From positions 5,621,501 through 5,685,500 of the forward strand of contig NZ_CP031728.1 of assembly GCF_008806975.1 (NCBI RefSeq): 64,000 nt of DNA, read 5' to 3'. The notes beneath the pieces are model-generated. The model was not told the DNA's origin. It worked only from the letters and a program-made list of their open reading frames with translations, and searched no databases. Made by a program: the position numbers and the translations under genes. This document shows, one piece after another, positions 48,084 through 57,897 of this stretch. The DNA is from Cellvibrio sp. KY-GH-1 (lineage in GTDB: Bacteria > Pseudomonadota > Gammaproteobacteria > Pseudomonadales > Cellvibrionaceae). Each line of letters begins with the position of its first letter. The stretch's first letter is position 1.

Positions 48084-48102
48084 GTAATTCCTCTCATTAT
48101 CA
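48084..48102. promoter_or_regulatory. Possible Fur site upstream of tonB
   Basis: On the minus strand TGATAATGAGAGGAATTAC keeps one good Fur half-site (GATAATGA) and about 12 of 19 consensus positions. It lies 54-72 bp before the tonB start. It is weaker than the site at 37921. Confidence 0.4.
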
Positions 48103-48136
48103 AATGCAATCAAGATTCCGTTGGTATTCGCTCTTT

Positions 48137-48961
48137 TCACGCAGGCGGATAAAAAAGCGCGTTCTGGATAATCCCCAGCAGTTTGCGGTAGCCGGGTGAT
48201 AGGCCGGGTTTAATCTGACGTGAGTCTATGTAATAGGGCGCGCGCTTTCCGTGGTATTCGATTACCGGCCCTATGGGTTGAAAGTAGATGCCGACAAAAC
48301 TCAGGCTGCGAGCCAGGCGTGGCTCCATCATCACAAACACATGGAAACGGCGTGTTCGATAAGTCATAGCAATGGCGGACATGTACAAGCTAATTGCGAT
48401 ATAAGGAAAGAAGCGCAGTTCCTGAGCGGAAAAACTGGCTTCATTGATTGCACCGGTGGCACCGCCCTCAAATTGGTCGACCTGACGTTTACGAAAGCTT
48501 GCGGGTACTGCCAGACGGGAGATTTCGCAGATTTCCCGCGGTAAGAACCGATCCGGGTGCAGGTCGCTGTTCGTTAGCGCCTGGCCGCAAAATTGTTGGA
48601 TTGGTAACTGCTCGGTAAGCGAATTGCTAGTAATCAGGCGCAGTGTCCCCGCCAGGTTTTGCGAGCTGAGGTGACGAATACAGCAGTGAATCGCGCGCTC
48701 ATCGAATTCATCCGTTTCTATCTGATCCGGTTTTTCCTCTTCAAAGTGCAATTCCTCGCAATAGACCTGATGACGGAGTGCGTAGACCTCACGTTTCAAA
48801 TGGTAGTTGGTCGCGATGCTCGGCTGCAGATATTGGGCAAAGTGATTGGCGATGAGCAGTGCTTCGTCGCTGGCGAGCTGGAAGCGGCTAGCGGTATTGG
48901 TTGCCAGCGGTTCGCTGCTGGCAGACTGGGGGCGTTGGTCTGGCGTGCGAAGTGCTTTCAT
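48137..48961 (-). CDS. PEP-CTERM/exosortase-system-type acyltransferase (N-acyl amino acid synthase-like)
   Basis: The 274-residue protein fits the GNAT-like family related to LuxI autoinducer synthases and found near exosortase loci. The hallmark region YALRHQVYCEELHFEEEKPD (about residues 66-85), ETDEFDERAIHCCIRHL and LAGTLRLI match that family. EICEISRLAVPASFRKR follows the LuxI-like SR(F/L) motif. Such enzymes join a fatty acyl chain to an amino acid or similar amine. No exosortase or PEP-CTERM protein gene is in this window, so the usual partner is missing locally. It is divergent from the CNNM gene. Confidence 0.75.
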   Translation of the reverse strand: MKALRTPDQRPQSASSEPLATNTASRFQLASDEALLIANHFAQYLQPSIATNYHLKREVYALRHQVYCEELHFEEEKPDQIETDEFDERAIHCCIRHLSSQNLAGTLRLITSNSLTEQLPIQQFCGQALTNSDLHPDRFLPREICEISRLAVPASFRKRQVDQFEGGATGAINEASFSAQELRFFPYIAISLYMSAIAMTYRTRRFHVFVMMEPRLARSLSFVGIYFQPIGPVIEYHGKRAPYYIDSRQIKPGLSPGYRKLLGIIQNALFYPPA

Positions 48962-49175
48962 AAATCCCTCGTCCTATTAATCCTTGGGGATGGTAAAGAT
49001 TTGTCTTTTAAACACACCTCTAGAGTCTAGTCGGGGCTTACCAATGCTGGCGGATCATTTATTTCTATCAAAAGTTCGCCTTATTCAGGCTGTCGCTTAA
49101 GAGCACCAGGGTCTTTGCCTGTCACATCAAGATGTTATACTCGGCGTCCCTTGTTGATGAAGTCCCCAGGAATTC

Positions 49176-50459
49176 ATGGAAATTTTTATATTGTTGGGTT
49201 TGATTCTGCTCAATGGCTTGTTTGCCATGTCGGAAATCGCCATTGTTACTGCCAAAAAATCCCGTCTCCAAATTCTTGCGGATAAAGGCAGCAACTCGGC
49301 GCAAATCGCGCTAAAGCTCGCTGAAGACCCCACGCAATTTCTTTCCACTGTACAAATTGGCATTACGTCAATAAGTCTTTTGAATGGTATTTACGGAGAA
49401 AAAATTCTCGCTGAACCTTTCTCTATTTGGTTACAAAGTATTGGAGTTCCCCCCCATCTTAGCGATAACTTCGCTACTGTTTTGGTTGTTGTAGTAGTGA
49501 CGTATTTGTCGATAGTGGTGGGTGAACTGGTCCCTAAGCGAATTGGCCAGCTGAGTGCGGAGCGTATTGCATGCATTATGGCAAAACCGATGCAATTGCT
49601 TGCGCTCGCGACTAAACCGTTTGTTCGTTTATTGTCTGGATCGACGCGTGCGCTCATGCGGGTATTGGGTTTTCACCACAATCAAAACCAGCAGGTTACA
49701 GAAGAGGATATCCACGCGATTCTCGATGAAGGCTCCAGCACCGGAATTCTGGAGCAGCAAGAACACACTATGGTGAAAAACGTGTTGCGCCTGGAAGATC
49801 GCAACATAGTGTCGTTGATGGTGCCGCGCTCCGATATGGTGTATCTGGACACTGCGCTGACGGTTGAAGAGAACTATCAACGTGTAATGCAATCACCGCA
49901 CTCACGTTTTCCGGTGTGCACGAAACAAAACGACAATTTAATCGGCGTAATTAACGCAAAAGAATTATTGGCGGCGGCTATTCGTGGTGACAAAGTGAAT
50001 CTCGCTGAACTTGCCAAGCCATGTCAGGCGGTGCCTGAGAGCCTCACCGCCATGGAGCTACTGGATTTTTTTCGACGCTCGCGGACCCAAATGGTTTTCG
50101 TCGTCGATGAGTATGGCGAGTTGCGTGGCTTGGTGACGTTGCAAGATTTATTGGAGGCGTTGACGGGCGAATTTATTGGCGAGGAAGGTGAGGACGCCTA
50201 TATCGTACGTCGCGATGATGGCTCGCTGCTGCTGGATGGTATGCTCTCTATTGTCGATTTTAAAGATTGCTTGCACATTGATGATTTGCCGGAAGAGAGT
50301 AGTTATCAAACGCTCAATGGTTTAATGATGTTGATCATGGGGCGTGTGCCGGCAACGGGCGACAAAATCCAATTAAAAGGTTGGGAATTCGAAATTGTGG
50401 ATATGGATGGTCGTCGCGTAGATAAAGTTCTAGCTAGCCAACTTTCAGAAGAAGAATAA
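49176..50459 (+). CDS. CNNM/CorC-family membrane protein (DUF21-CBS-CorC)
   Basis: Hemolysin-C-like membrane protein, now usually considered a magnesium exporter or regulator. The 427 residues begin with a DUF21 domain of three to four helices (IFILLGLILLNGLFAMSEIAIV, then LSDNFATVLVVVVVTYLSIVVGELVPKR, with the conserved E-L-V-P-K motif). Two CBS domains follow at about residues 200-330 (LMVPRSDMVYLD and FVVDEYGELRGLVTLQDLLEAL), then a C-terminal CorC/HlyC domain (DGSLLLDGMLSIVDF). AGGA precedes the ATG. It appears monocistronic. Confidence 0.9.
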   Translation: MEIFILLGLILLNGLFAMSEIAIVTAKKSRLQILADKGSNSAQIALKLAEDPTQFLSTVQIGITSISLLNGIYGEKILAEPFSIWLQSIGVPPHLSDNFATVLVVVVVTYLSIVVGELVPKRIGQLSAERIACIMAKPMQLLALATKPFVRLLSGSTRALMRVLGFHHNQNQQVTEEDIHAILDEGSSTGILEQQEHTMVKNVLRLEDRNIVSLMVPRSDMVYLDTALTVEENYQRVMQSPHSRFPVCTKQNDNLIGVINAKELLAAAIRGDKVNLAELAKPCQAVPESLTAMELLDFFRRSRTQMVFVVDEYGELRGLVTLQDLLEALTGEFIGEEGEDAYIVRRDDGSLLLDGMLSIVDFKDCLHIDDLPEESSYQTLNGLMMLIMGRVPATGDKIQLKGWEFEIVDMDGRRVDKVLASQLSEEE

Positions 50460-50648
50460 AAAAATCACTTTTTTCACTTGCGAGCGTCATTGTGAAATGC
50501 ATTGGCGCTTAATTCACCTGTGATATTGGTCACGTCGCTGAATATTAGTTTCTAGCTCGTCCCTCATCGGGAGTTTTTTGTTCTTCGTTAGCCATGGTTT
50601 GTTGAATCAGCTGCTAGAATTCCCCTAACTATATCGGGGGAATCAGGC

Positions 50649-52508
50649 GTGGGGCCATTAGAAACATTATTGTGGGTTTACCCGCTGTTACTACTACTCA
50701 ACGGTTTTGTGGCCGTCGCTTTGTGGGTTATTTATCGCAAGGCAATTTTTGGTCTATTGGTAGGGGTTTGGTGCAGTACGCTTTTGAATATTGCGGCGCA
50801 AGGGGCGTTGTTAAATTCCACACTCGGTACCGTCCTGGCTTTTTCTTCGTACATTATTACTACTTGGTTTTTATGTCGCATTCTTGCCTTGGTTGCTCAT
50901 CAGCCTTTTTCGTTTCGTAGCTATTGGTTCATTTTTGGTCTTGCGCTCATAGTCACGCTTGCAATTTATGTTGCCGGGGGAAGTTTTGCGCAGCTCGCAT
51001 TGGCCACTGCGATTGCAGTGGCGGCGCCGCAAATCAGCTATGCGCTGCAAATACTGAAAAATAAACAAGCCAATACACTGGTGCGTGTTTTTGCCATAGT
51101 CCTGTTAATCAATGGCTTACATTTTATTGATTATCCATTTTTACGCCCGATTCCCGAAGCTGCGGTATTTGGTTACACCCTGGTTATTGCGACTAGCATG
51201 TTATTTGGCGTGCTATTGCCGTGCATCATCAATAATTTCCTGGCAGATGAATTAACGCGCCAGTTGCGTGATGAGGTTGCCAGCCATCAAAAAACAGCCC
51301 ATGAACTGGAGCAGGCGTTGGTGATTACCGAGCAATCGTCGCGTGCTAAAACGGTTTTTCTGGCGAACGTCAGCCATCATTTTCGCACGCCGATTAATGG
51401 AATCATGGGGTTGAACGATTTATTACTGGGGACGGAGCTTACTGCCAATCAGGAGGAGCTCGCTCGTCATGTGCGCAGCTCCAGCAACGAGCTGTTGAAT
51501 ATGGTCGACAACGTGTTGACCATATCCCAATTGGAATCTGGGAAAGTAAAGCTCTACCCCAAAGCGATTTCTATCCAGCAACTGATTAACGATTTATTCG
51601 ATCATTACGCGTCCGCCGGTGTGGGGAATGTGCGTCTAATAAATCAGTACCATGAGAGTCATCAGCAATGGATTTACGTTGATGCGCTCAAAGTGCGCCA
51701 AATTTGTTTAAACATTATTGATAATGCCTTAAAGCACAGTGAAGGCCACTCAGTAACGATTGGCCTGCATCTAGATTCCGTGACATCCCGGTTGCGCATC
51801 GAAGTGACTGATGACGGCGTGGGTATGTCCGCTGATTGTTTAGAAACCTTGATGCAATCCTTTAAACGCGATGCGCAATCCATTCATTGCGGTATGGGCT
51901 TGGGGTTAAGCATTGTAAGTGAATTGATTACGTTGATGTCCGGTCAAATTCATTTAGCGTCCTCGCCGGGTCGGGGAATGCGTGTTGAATGTGAAATTCC
52001 GGTGGGCATCGTTAGTGGAAAATATGTCACACCGTCGATTGCTGCAGAAAATGCGCGGCGAGATGATCCGTCGAAAAAAGGGAGCTTGCCTCAACCAGCA
52101 GTTGTAGATATCGACGATGAGATAAATCGTGCCGGACCCTTGGTATTGGTCGTGGAAGACAACCCGGTTAATCGCATGGTTATTAGCGGGATGTTAAAAA
52201 AGCTGGGAGTTGATTTTTGCATGGCAGAGGATGGTGCCCAGGCAATGACACTGTATCAACGCTATAAAAATAATCTGACGTGTATCCTGATGGATGTGCA
52301 GCTTCCTGATGCTAACGGTCTCGAGTTGGTAGAAAAAATTCGCAAGGGCGGCGACAAGGTTCCGGTATTGGTTATTAGTGCATTTACCTTTGGCGATGAT
52401 GAAGCCAAAGCGATGCGCGTGGGGGCTGATGCCTATTTGCGTAAGCCTTATCACTTTGATGAATTTAAAAATGCATTGGGTGATTTGGGGGTTGCGGCGA
52501 ATGCATAA
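50649..52508 (+). CDS. Hybrid sensor histidine kinase/response regulator, membrane-bound
   Basis: Signal-transduction protein of 619 residues. The N-terminal ~200 residues contain about seven hydrophobic segments, a 7TM-like input domain without recognisable ligand motifs. A coiled-coil linker (residues ~200-235) leads to a HisKA domain with the phosphorylated H243 in NVSHHFRTPINGIMGL. The HATPase domain has the N box QICLNIIDNALKHS and G boxes DDGVGMS and GMGLGLSIV. The C-terminal receiver begins VVEDNPVNRMV and has phospho-acceptor D549 in LMDVQLPD. The residue after H243 is His rather than the usual Glu. The GTG start follows GGGGGAATC. No cognate response regulator is adjacent. Confidence 0.9.
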   Translation: MGPLETLLWVYPLLLLLNGFVAVALWVIYRKAIFGLLVGVWCSTLLNIAAQGALLNSTLGTVLAFSSYIITTWFLCRILALVAHQPFSFRSYWFIFGLALIVTLAIYVAGGSFAQLALATAIAVAAPQISYALQILKNKQANTLVRVFAIVLLINGLHFIDYPFLRPIPEAAVFGYTLVIATSMLFGVLLPCIINNFLADELTRQLRDEVASHQKTAHELEQALVITEQSSRAKTVFLANVSHHFRTPINGIMGLNDLLLGTELTANQEELARHVRSSSNELLNMVDNVLTISQLESGKVKLYPKAISIQQLINDLFDHYASAGVGNVRLINQYHESHQQWIYVDALKVRQICLNIIDNALKHSEGHSVTIGLHLDSVTSRLRIEVTDDGVGMSADCLETLMQSFKRDAQSIHCGMGLGLSIVSELITLMSGQIHLASSPGRGMRVECEIPVGIVSGKYVTPSIAAENARRDDPSKKGSLPQPAVVDIDDEINRAGPLVLVVEDNPVNRMVISGMLKKLGVDFCMAEDGAQAMTLYQRYKNNLTCILMDVQLPDANGLELVEKIRKGGDKVPVLVISAFTFGDDEAKAMRVGADAYLRKPYHFDEFKNALGDLGVAANA

Positions 52509-52623
52509 ACTTTTTTACAAATTTAATCGATAAGTTGGAAAGAGTCTTGCAGTTAGGGACTTGTGGGTTGATTTTTGTTCAAAAAATTGACGCACTTTCA
52601 ATAACTAATAAGGAGTCATTCCA

Positions 52624-53361
52624 ATGAATAAAGTATTTGCTGCTATTGAACAACATAAAAACCATTTGGCTGAGCATTCTTTTTGTCAGCATCTACGCAA
52701 CTCCGAATATCCTGATAAATCCATTTTTTCATTTGTGCCGCTCATGAGCTTTTTCGTGTTGGGTTTCAGGGATTTGTTGGAGTATTTGCGCGTTCCCTTT
52801 CCCAGTAATCAAACCGAATTTCTGCTGAACGAACATTGCACCGAAGATAGCGACCATTGGTTGTGGTTTTTGCATGATTTGGAGACTCTGGAATTGCCGG
52901 ATAGCGCCTGGGGAGGAGAAAAATTTTCTGATAGCTTGCATTTAATATGGGCACCACAGAATGCGGCGATTCGTCGTCAAATCTACGACATTATTGTGCT
53001 GATAAACAACTGCAAAAATGCGCAAGAAAAACTGGTAATTATCGAGTGCCTGGAAGCCGCATTTGCCGCGTTTATTGAAAGCTTGAATGTACTGACCAAG
53101 CGTATGGGTGTCTATCAACAGTTGGTGTATTTTGGGGAGCATCATTACGACAAAGAATCTGAGCACACTATGGGTAGCTGGCTGGACTCCGCGGAGCCGA
53201 AGACAAAAAAAGCAGCGCGAGCGGAAGGCACTATACGTAGTTCGCAAATGGAGCAGATGATTGATGATATTTTTCAGGGGTTCGAAGCTATGTTTAGCTG
53301 TTGGGAAAAAGGTATTGAAACTTCACAGCAAGACTCAGTGCGCGTGGCCTGGTTGCAATAA
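52624..53361 (+). CDS. Heme-oxygenase-like / iron-containing redox enzyme family protein
   Basis: The 245-residue protein looks all-helical and resembles the heme-oxygenase-like diiron oxidase superfamily. Possible metal-ligand motifs are NEHCTEDSDHWLWFLHDLE (about residues 69-87), CLEAAFAAFIE in the middle, and GEHHYDKESEHTMGSW near residue 171-186. Together they give the H/E/D pattern expected in the three-helix metal site. Members oxidise amino acids or fatty acids, or have unknown roles. It has a strong RBS (AAGGAG) and a following terminator, so it is a single-gene unit. The substrate is unknown, and assignment to the superfamily is inferred from motifs only. Confidence 0.6.
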   Translation: MNKVFAAIEQHKNHLAEHSFCQHLRNSEYPDKSIFSFVPLMSFFVLGFRDLLEYLRVPFPSNQTEFLLNEHCTEDSDHWLWFLHDLETLELPDSAWGGEKFSDSLHLIWAPQNAAIRRQIYDIIVLINNCKNAQEKLVIIECLEAAFAAFIESLNVLTKRMGVYQQLVYFGEHHYDKESEHTMGSWLDSAEPKTKKAARAEGTIRSSQMEQMIDDIFQGFEAMFSCWEKGIETSQQDSVRVAWLQ

Positions 53362-53436
53362 GCCGCATTATAAGGACGAGGCTGGTAAGGGATTTGTGAA
53401 AATTTTGTGGAGTAAGTGATTGTGTATACCAAAAGC

Positions 53437-53469
53437 AGCCGTGGCTGGAAAACCAGTCACGGCTTTTTT
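53437..53469 (+). terminator. Intrinsic terminator behind the heme-oxygenase-like gene
   Basis: AGCCGTGGCTGG-AAAA-CCAGTCACGGCT has a 12-bp stem with one mismatch, preceded by A residues and followed by TTTTTTA. Confidence 0.92.
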
Positions 53470-53685
53470 ATTGGTCGCGGTATTTTATTGCAGGCGTCGG
53501 ACCCACCGTCATCCTATTAATGTCTTGGGGAGGTGCAGGCTGTCCAGAGTGTCCAAACGTATGGGGCCCGCGCTACAAAAACTGACTTGCAGGGGCCGGC
53601 TGTGTTACCTATCATCCACGGCCAGTTGAGTCCCTGTTATAGCGCTGGATCAATGTTTGGTATCGGCGCAGCAAGTCGAGTTGAT

Positions 53686-56600
53686 ATGTCTAATCCCTGG
53701 TCAAGTTACAAGCAATCCGTTACCCAGGTAATGGGGCGCGATTATCACAAGTTGGTTCGCCGATTAAGCGAGATCGAAAAGCTCGCGCGTGCCGAGAAGC
53801 CTTTTGATCAAGCGCTGGAAAAATGGCAACAACAGCTTGCGCATTCGCAAGCCGAAGTTATGCGCCGTCAAGAGCTTGTTCCTGCTGATATTGAATTCCC
53901 TGCGTTACCGGTGTGCGAAAAGCGTGAAGAGATTGCGCAAATTATTGCCGCTAATCAGGTGGTAGTGCTCGCCGGTGAAACCGGTTCCGGTAAAACGACC
54001 CAGATTCCGAAAATTTGTTTAAGTATTGGTCGCGGTGTTAAGGGCTTGATCGGTCACACCCAGCCGCGCCGAATTGCCGCCAATACTGTTGCCAATCGCA
54101 TCGCCGAAGAATTAAAAACCACACTCGGTGAAAAGGTGGGTTATCAGGTCAGGTTCAGTGATCAATCCAATGAAAACACCCTGATCAAGGTGATGACCGA
54201 TGGTATTTTGTTGGCAGAAATCCAGCATGATCCGTTTTTAAATAAGTACGATACGCTGATTATCGACGAAGCCCATGAGCGCAGTCTGAATATCGATTTT
54301 CTACTCGGCTATTTAAAGCAGCTGTTGGCCAAGCGCCCGGATTTAAAATTAATTATCACCTCGGCCACTATCGATCTGGAGCGCTTCTCGCAGCATTTTA
54401 ACAATGCGCCGATTATCGAAGTCTCCGGTCGCACCTATCCGGTGGATGTCTGGTATCGCCCGCTCTACGAATTTGAAAACAGTGAGGGTGAAGATGCCGA
54501 GCCGGATCAATATGCGGCGATTGTCGATGCGGTGCGCGAAATCGAGCTGCATGAAAAAACCGGTTCGGGTGTGCGCGGTGGCGATATCCTGGTGTTTTTA
54601 AGTGGTGAGCGCGAAATTCGCGAAGCCGCCGATGCGTTGCGCAAAGCCCAATTTGCCCATATGGAAGTCATTCCGTTTTACGCGCGTCTGAGTTTGGCGG
54701 AGCAACAAAAAGTGTTTGCGCCTCACACCGGCCGCCGTATTGTATTGGCTACCAACGTAGCCGAAACCTCGATCACCGTACCGGGTATTCGCTATGTCAT
54801 TGACCCGGGGTTTGCGCGTATCAGTCGCTACTCCTATCGCACTAAAGTGCAGCGCTTGCCGATAGAGCCGGTTTCGCAGGCGAGCGCGAATCAGCGCAAG
54901 GGTCGCTGCGGGCGTGTGGCGGAAGGTATTTGTATTCGCTTGTACAGCGAGGACGATTTTAAGTCCCGCCCTGAGTTTACCGATGCTGAAATTCTGCGCA
55001 CCAACCTTGCCGCCGTAATTTTACAAATGCTGCAATTGCGCATGGGCGATATTCATAAATTCCCATTTATTGATGCACCTGATCATCGCCTGATTAGCGA
55101 TGGGTTTAAATTGCTGGAAGAGCTGCACGCGGTTAACAGCAAAAACCAGTTAACGCCGGTGGGCCAGCAGTTGGCCAAACTGCCGTTGGACCCGCGCCTG
55201 GCGCGCATGATGTTGGCGGCGCAGGAGCAATCCTGTATTCGCGAGCTATTAATCATTGTTAGCGCGTTGTCGGTGCAGGACCCGCGCGAACGGCCGGTGG
55301 AAAAGCAACAGGCCGCTGATCAAATGCATCGCCGTTTTTGGTCCGAGCATTCGGATTTCCTTGGTTATGTCAGCCTGTGGGATTATTTTGAAACCCAGCG
55401 TCAGGAACTCTCACAAAATCAGCTGCGCAAACTCTGCAAAAAAGAATTTCTATCTTACTTGCGTTTGCGCGAATGGCGCGATGTGCACCACCAGTTGTGC
55501 GTGGCGATAAAGGATTTGGGTTTTCGCATTAATAGCGAGCCTGCGAATTACGAATCTATTCATAAAGCGCTTCTGACCGGCTTGTTGGGAAATTTGGGAT
55601 TCAATCACGAAGAGCGTGAATATTTAGGGGCGCGTAATCGCAAATTTGCGATTTTCCCCGGCTCGTCGCTAGCGAAGAAAACGCCCAAGTGGATGATGGC
55701 GGCAGAGTTAATTGAAACCTCCAAATTATTTGCGCACACAGTAGCGAAAATTGAACCTGAGTGGGTGATTGGTGCAGCAGAGCATTTGATCAAGCGGCAA
55801 CATTTCGAACCTCATTATGACTCGCGCGCAGGCCAGGTAATGGCCTACGAAAAAATTACGCTTTATGGTTTAACGATTGTTGAGAAAAAATCGGTTAACT
55901 ACAGCCATATAGATGCAGCGCAAGCGCGAGAAGTATTTATTCGCGCAGCCTTGGTGGAAGGCCAGTACGCGCAGCACCCCAAGCGCAAACATTTGCAGCA
56001 GCAAGCAGGCTTCACGGATTTTTATACGCATCAACAGCAATTGTTACTGCAGTTGGAAGCGTTGGAAGCAAAGTCTCGCCGGCGCGATATAGTGGTGGAT
56101 GAACAGGTTATTTTTGATTTTTATAACGATCGAATTCCATCTGATGTGGTAAATCTCGCCGGGTTTGAATCCTGGCGAAAAAAAGCGGAGCAAACCAACC
56201 CGCAATTGCTGTATATCACGCGAGAAACATTAATGCGGCACGGTGCGGGTGAGATCACCGAAGCGCAATTCCCCAATGAGCTGGAATGGCGTGGCATGGT
56301 GTTTCCGCTGAGTTATCATTTTGAACCCAAGCATGCATTTGATGGTGTGAGTATCCACGTACCTATGAGCGTCCTCCATCAAGTGCCCGAGCAGCGGCTC
56401 GAATGGTTAGTACCGGGTATGTTGCGCGATAAATGCATCGGCTTGATTAAATCCCTGCCTAAAAACCTGCGCAAACATTTTGTACCTGTGCCGGATTTGG
56501 TGGATAAATTGTTGGCTGTAATTACGCCTGACAATAAACCGCTCAGCGAAGCCATGGGGGTACAATTAAAACGCCTTACGGGCGTGGATATTCCGAAAGA

Positions 56601-57648
56601 AGCCTGGTTGGAAACCAATGTGGATGATTACTATCGCTTTAATATCCATGTAGTAGATGACAAAGGCAAAGTAATTGCGAGTGGCCGCGAGTTGAATCCG
56701 CTACGCGAAAAGTATCGTGAAAAAGTGCAGCAAAATATCCAGTCGGCAGCAACCGATATTGAACGCGATGGTATTACTGCCTGGGATTTTGATGAACTGC
56801 CACAGGCTATACAGTTGCCACGTGGTGGAATCAGTATTCGTGCTTATCCCGCACTGGTGGATAAAAATTCCAGTGTGGCCTTGCAGGTGCTGGATAATCC
56901 TTTGCAAGCCTTGGATTTTACTCAACGCGGCTTAACACGCTTAACGTATTTATCCCTTGGGCAAACTGTTAAATATTTACACAAAGAATTATTAAAAGGG
57001 CAGGAGGTTGCGCTGACCTTGGCAGGAATTGGCAGCCGTGATCAGGTGGTTGATGATTTAATTATGGCAGCTATCAAACAACTAGCTTTTGCCGATCAAC
57101 AGCAATTGCCGCGCGAAAAATCGTTGTTTGAGTCTTTATTGCAAACGATCAAAGATAAATTAATTTCCCACGCGCAAGAGCTGGCGAATCAATTAATTAC
57201 CAGTTTGAAACTGTTGGTCGAGATTAAAAAGCAGCTTAAACAACAAAAAAATATGTTGGTGCTCGCGTATACCATTGGTGACATCAATCAACAGCTGGCG
57301 CAGCTCTATTACCCTGGTTTGGTATACAAGACACCGTCGCAATGGTTGCAGCAGTATCCCAAATATATGCGCGGCATCCAGCAACGGCTGGAGAAGGCGG
57401 CGTTAAATTCCCAGAAAGATAAGTTGCAGCTGGCAGAGGTCGCACCGCATTGGCAGCGCCTCGCAGATTATCTGGCGAAGGAAGGTGATTATCGCCTTGG
57501 GCAGTTGTCGGAGCTGATGGAATACCGTTGGTGGGTGGAAGAACTGCGCATCTCCTTATTCGCCCAGACCTTGAAGACCCAGGTGCCAGTATCCGACAAA
57601 CGCTTGGATAAGCAGTGGGAGCAAGCTCTTTTACAAGCCCAAGGGTAG
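53686..57648 (+). CDS. hrpA: ATP-dependent RNA helicase HrpA
   Basis: DEAH-box helicase that rescues stalled or collided ribosomes and affects mRNA processing in E. coli. The 1320-residue protein has Walker A GETGSGKTT from G97, then HTQPRRIAA, the DEAH box DEAHERS from D194, SATID and the helicase motif QRKGRCGRV. The HA2/OB-fold region and the long HrpA-specific C-terminal domain (about residues 670-1320) complete it. Length compares well with E. coli HrpA (1300). The frame is open 51 codons further upstream, but the match to the family starts near MSNPWSSYKQSV at 53686, which I take as the start, though its RBS is weak. Confidence 0.93.
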   Translation: MSNPWSSYKQSVTQVMGRDYHKLVRRLSEIEKLARAEKPFDQALEKWQQQLAHSQAEVMRRQELVPADIEFPALPVCEKREEIAQIIAANQVVVLAGETGSGKTTQIPKICLSIGRGVKGLIGHTQPRRIAANTVANRIAEELKTTLGEKVGYQVRFSDQSNENTLIKVMTDGILLAEIQHDPFLNKYDTLIIDEAHERSLNIDFLLGYLKQLLAKRPDLKLIITSATIDLERFSQHFNNAPIIEVSGRTYPVDVWYRPLYEFENSEGEDAEPDQYAAIVDAVREIELHEKTGSGVRGGDILVFLSGEREIREAADALRKAQFAHMEVIPFYARLSLAEQQKVFAPHTGRRIVLATNVAETSITVPGIRYVIDPGFARISRYSYRTKVQRLPIEPVSQASANQRKGRCGRVAEGICIRLYSEDDFKSRPEFTDAEILRTNLAAVILQMLQLRMGDIHKFPFIDAPDHRLISDGFKLLEELHAVNSKNQLTPVGQQLAKLPLDPRLARMMLAAQEQSCIRELLIIVSALSVQDPRERPVEKQQAADQMHRRFWSEHSDFLGYVSLWDYFETQRQELSQNQLRKLCKKEFLSYLRLREWRDVHHQLCVAIKDLGFRINSEPANYESIHKALLTGLLGNLGFNHEEREYLGARNRKFAIFPGSSLAKKTPKWMMAAELIETSKLFAHTVAKIEPEWVIGAAEHLIKRQHFEPHYDSRAGQVMAYEKITLYGLTIVEKKSVNYSHIDAAQAREVFIRAALVEGQYAQHPKRKHLQQQAGFTDFYTHQQQLLLQLEALEAKSRRRDIVVDEQVIFDFYNDRIPSDVVNLAGFESWRKKAEQTNPQLLYITRETLMRHGAGEITEAQFPNELEWRGMVFPLSYHFEPKHAFDGVSIHVPMSVLHQVPEQRLEWLVPGMLRDKCIGLIKSLPKNLRKHFVPVPDLVDKLLAVITPDNKPLSEAMGVQLKRLTGVDIPKEAWLETNVDDYYRFNIHVVDDKGKVIASGRELNPLREKYREKVQQNIQSAATDIERDGITAWDFDELPQAIQLPRGGISIRAYPALVDKNSSVALQVLDNPLQALDFTQRGLTRLTYLSLGQTVKYLHKELLKGQEVALTLAGIGSRDQVVDDLIMAAIKQLAFADQQQLPREKSLFESLLQTIKDKLISHAQELANQLITSLKLLVEIKKQLKQQKNMLVLAYTIGDINQQLAQLYYPGLVYKTPSQWLQQYPKYMRGIQQRLEKAALNSQKDKLQLAEVAPHWQRLADYLAKEGDYRLGQLSELMEYRWWVEELRISLFAQTLKTQVPVSDKRLDKQWEQALLQAQG

Positions 57649-57706
57649 CCAATAGCCGGCGAAAAATTAGGCTGAGATAAATAATAGGGTAAATATGTGT
57701 TGGTGT

Positions 57707-57737
57707 TGTAACAAAGTCAAATGAGGCTAGTCTATAA
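57707..57737 (+). promoter_or_regulatory. Candidate ECF-sigma-type promoter of the hvf operon
   Basis: TGTAAC (57707-57712) is spaced by 17 bp from GTCTATAA (57730-57737). This resembles ECF-sigma promoters (TGTAAC / GTCTA type). It lies about 160 bp before the hvfA-like gene. No ECF sigma gene is in the window. Confidence 0.35.
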
Positions 57738-57897
57738 GTCACCAACAGCGAACTGGGCGAGGGTAGGTGTGGCAAGCTTGTGAGCAAGGCCCAGCTATTT
57801 AGTAGGTAATGCGGTTAATATCAGTTTGCTTTAGTGGTACAAAAATCCGATGACATTTTCTATCACCCTGTAACTATTGAACGAAAGGAGTTTTTCC

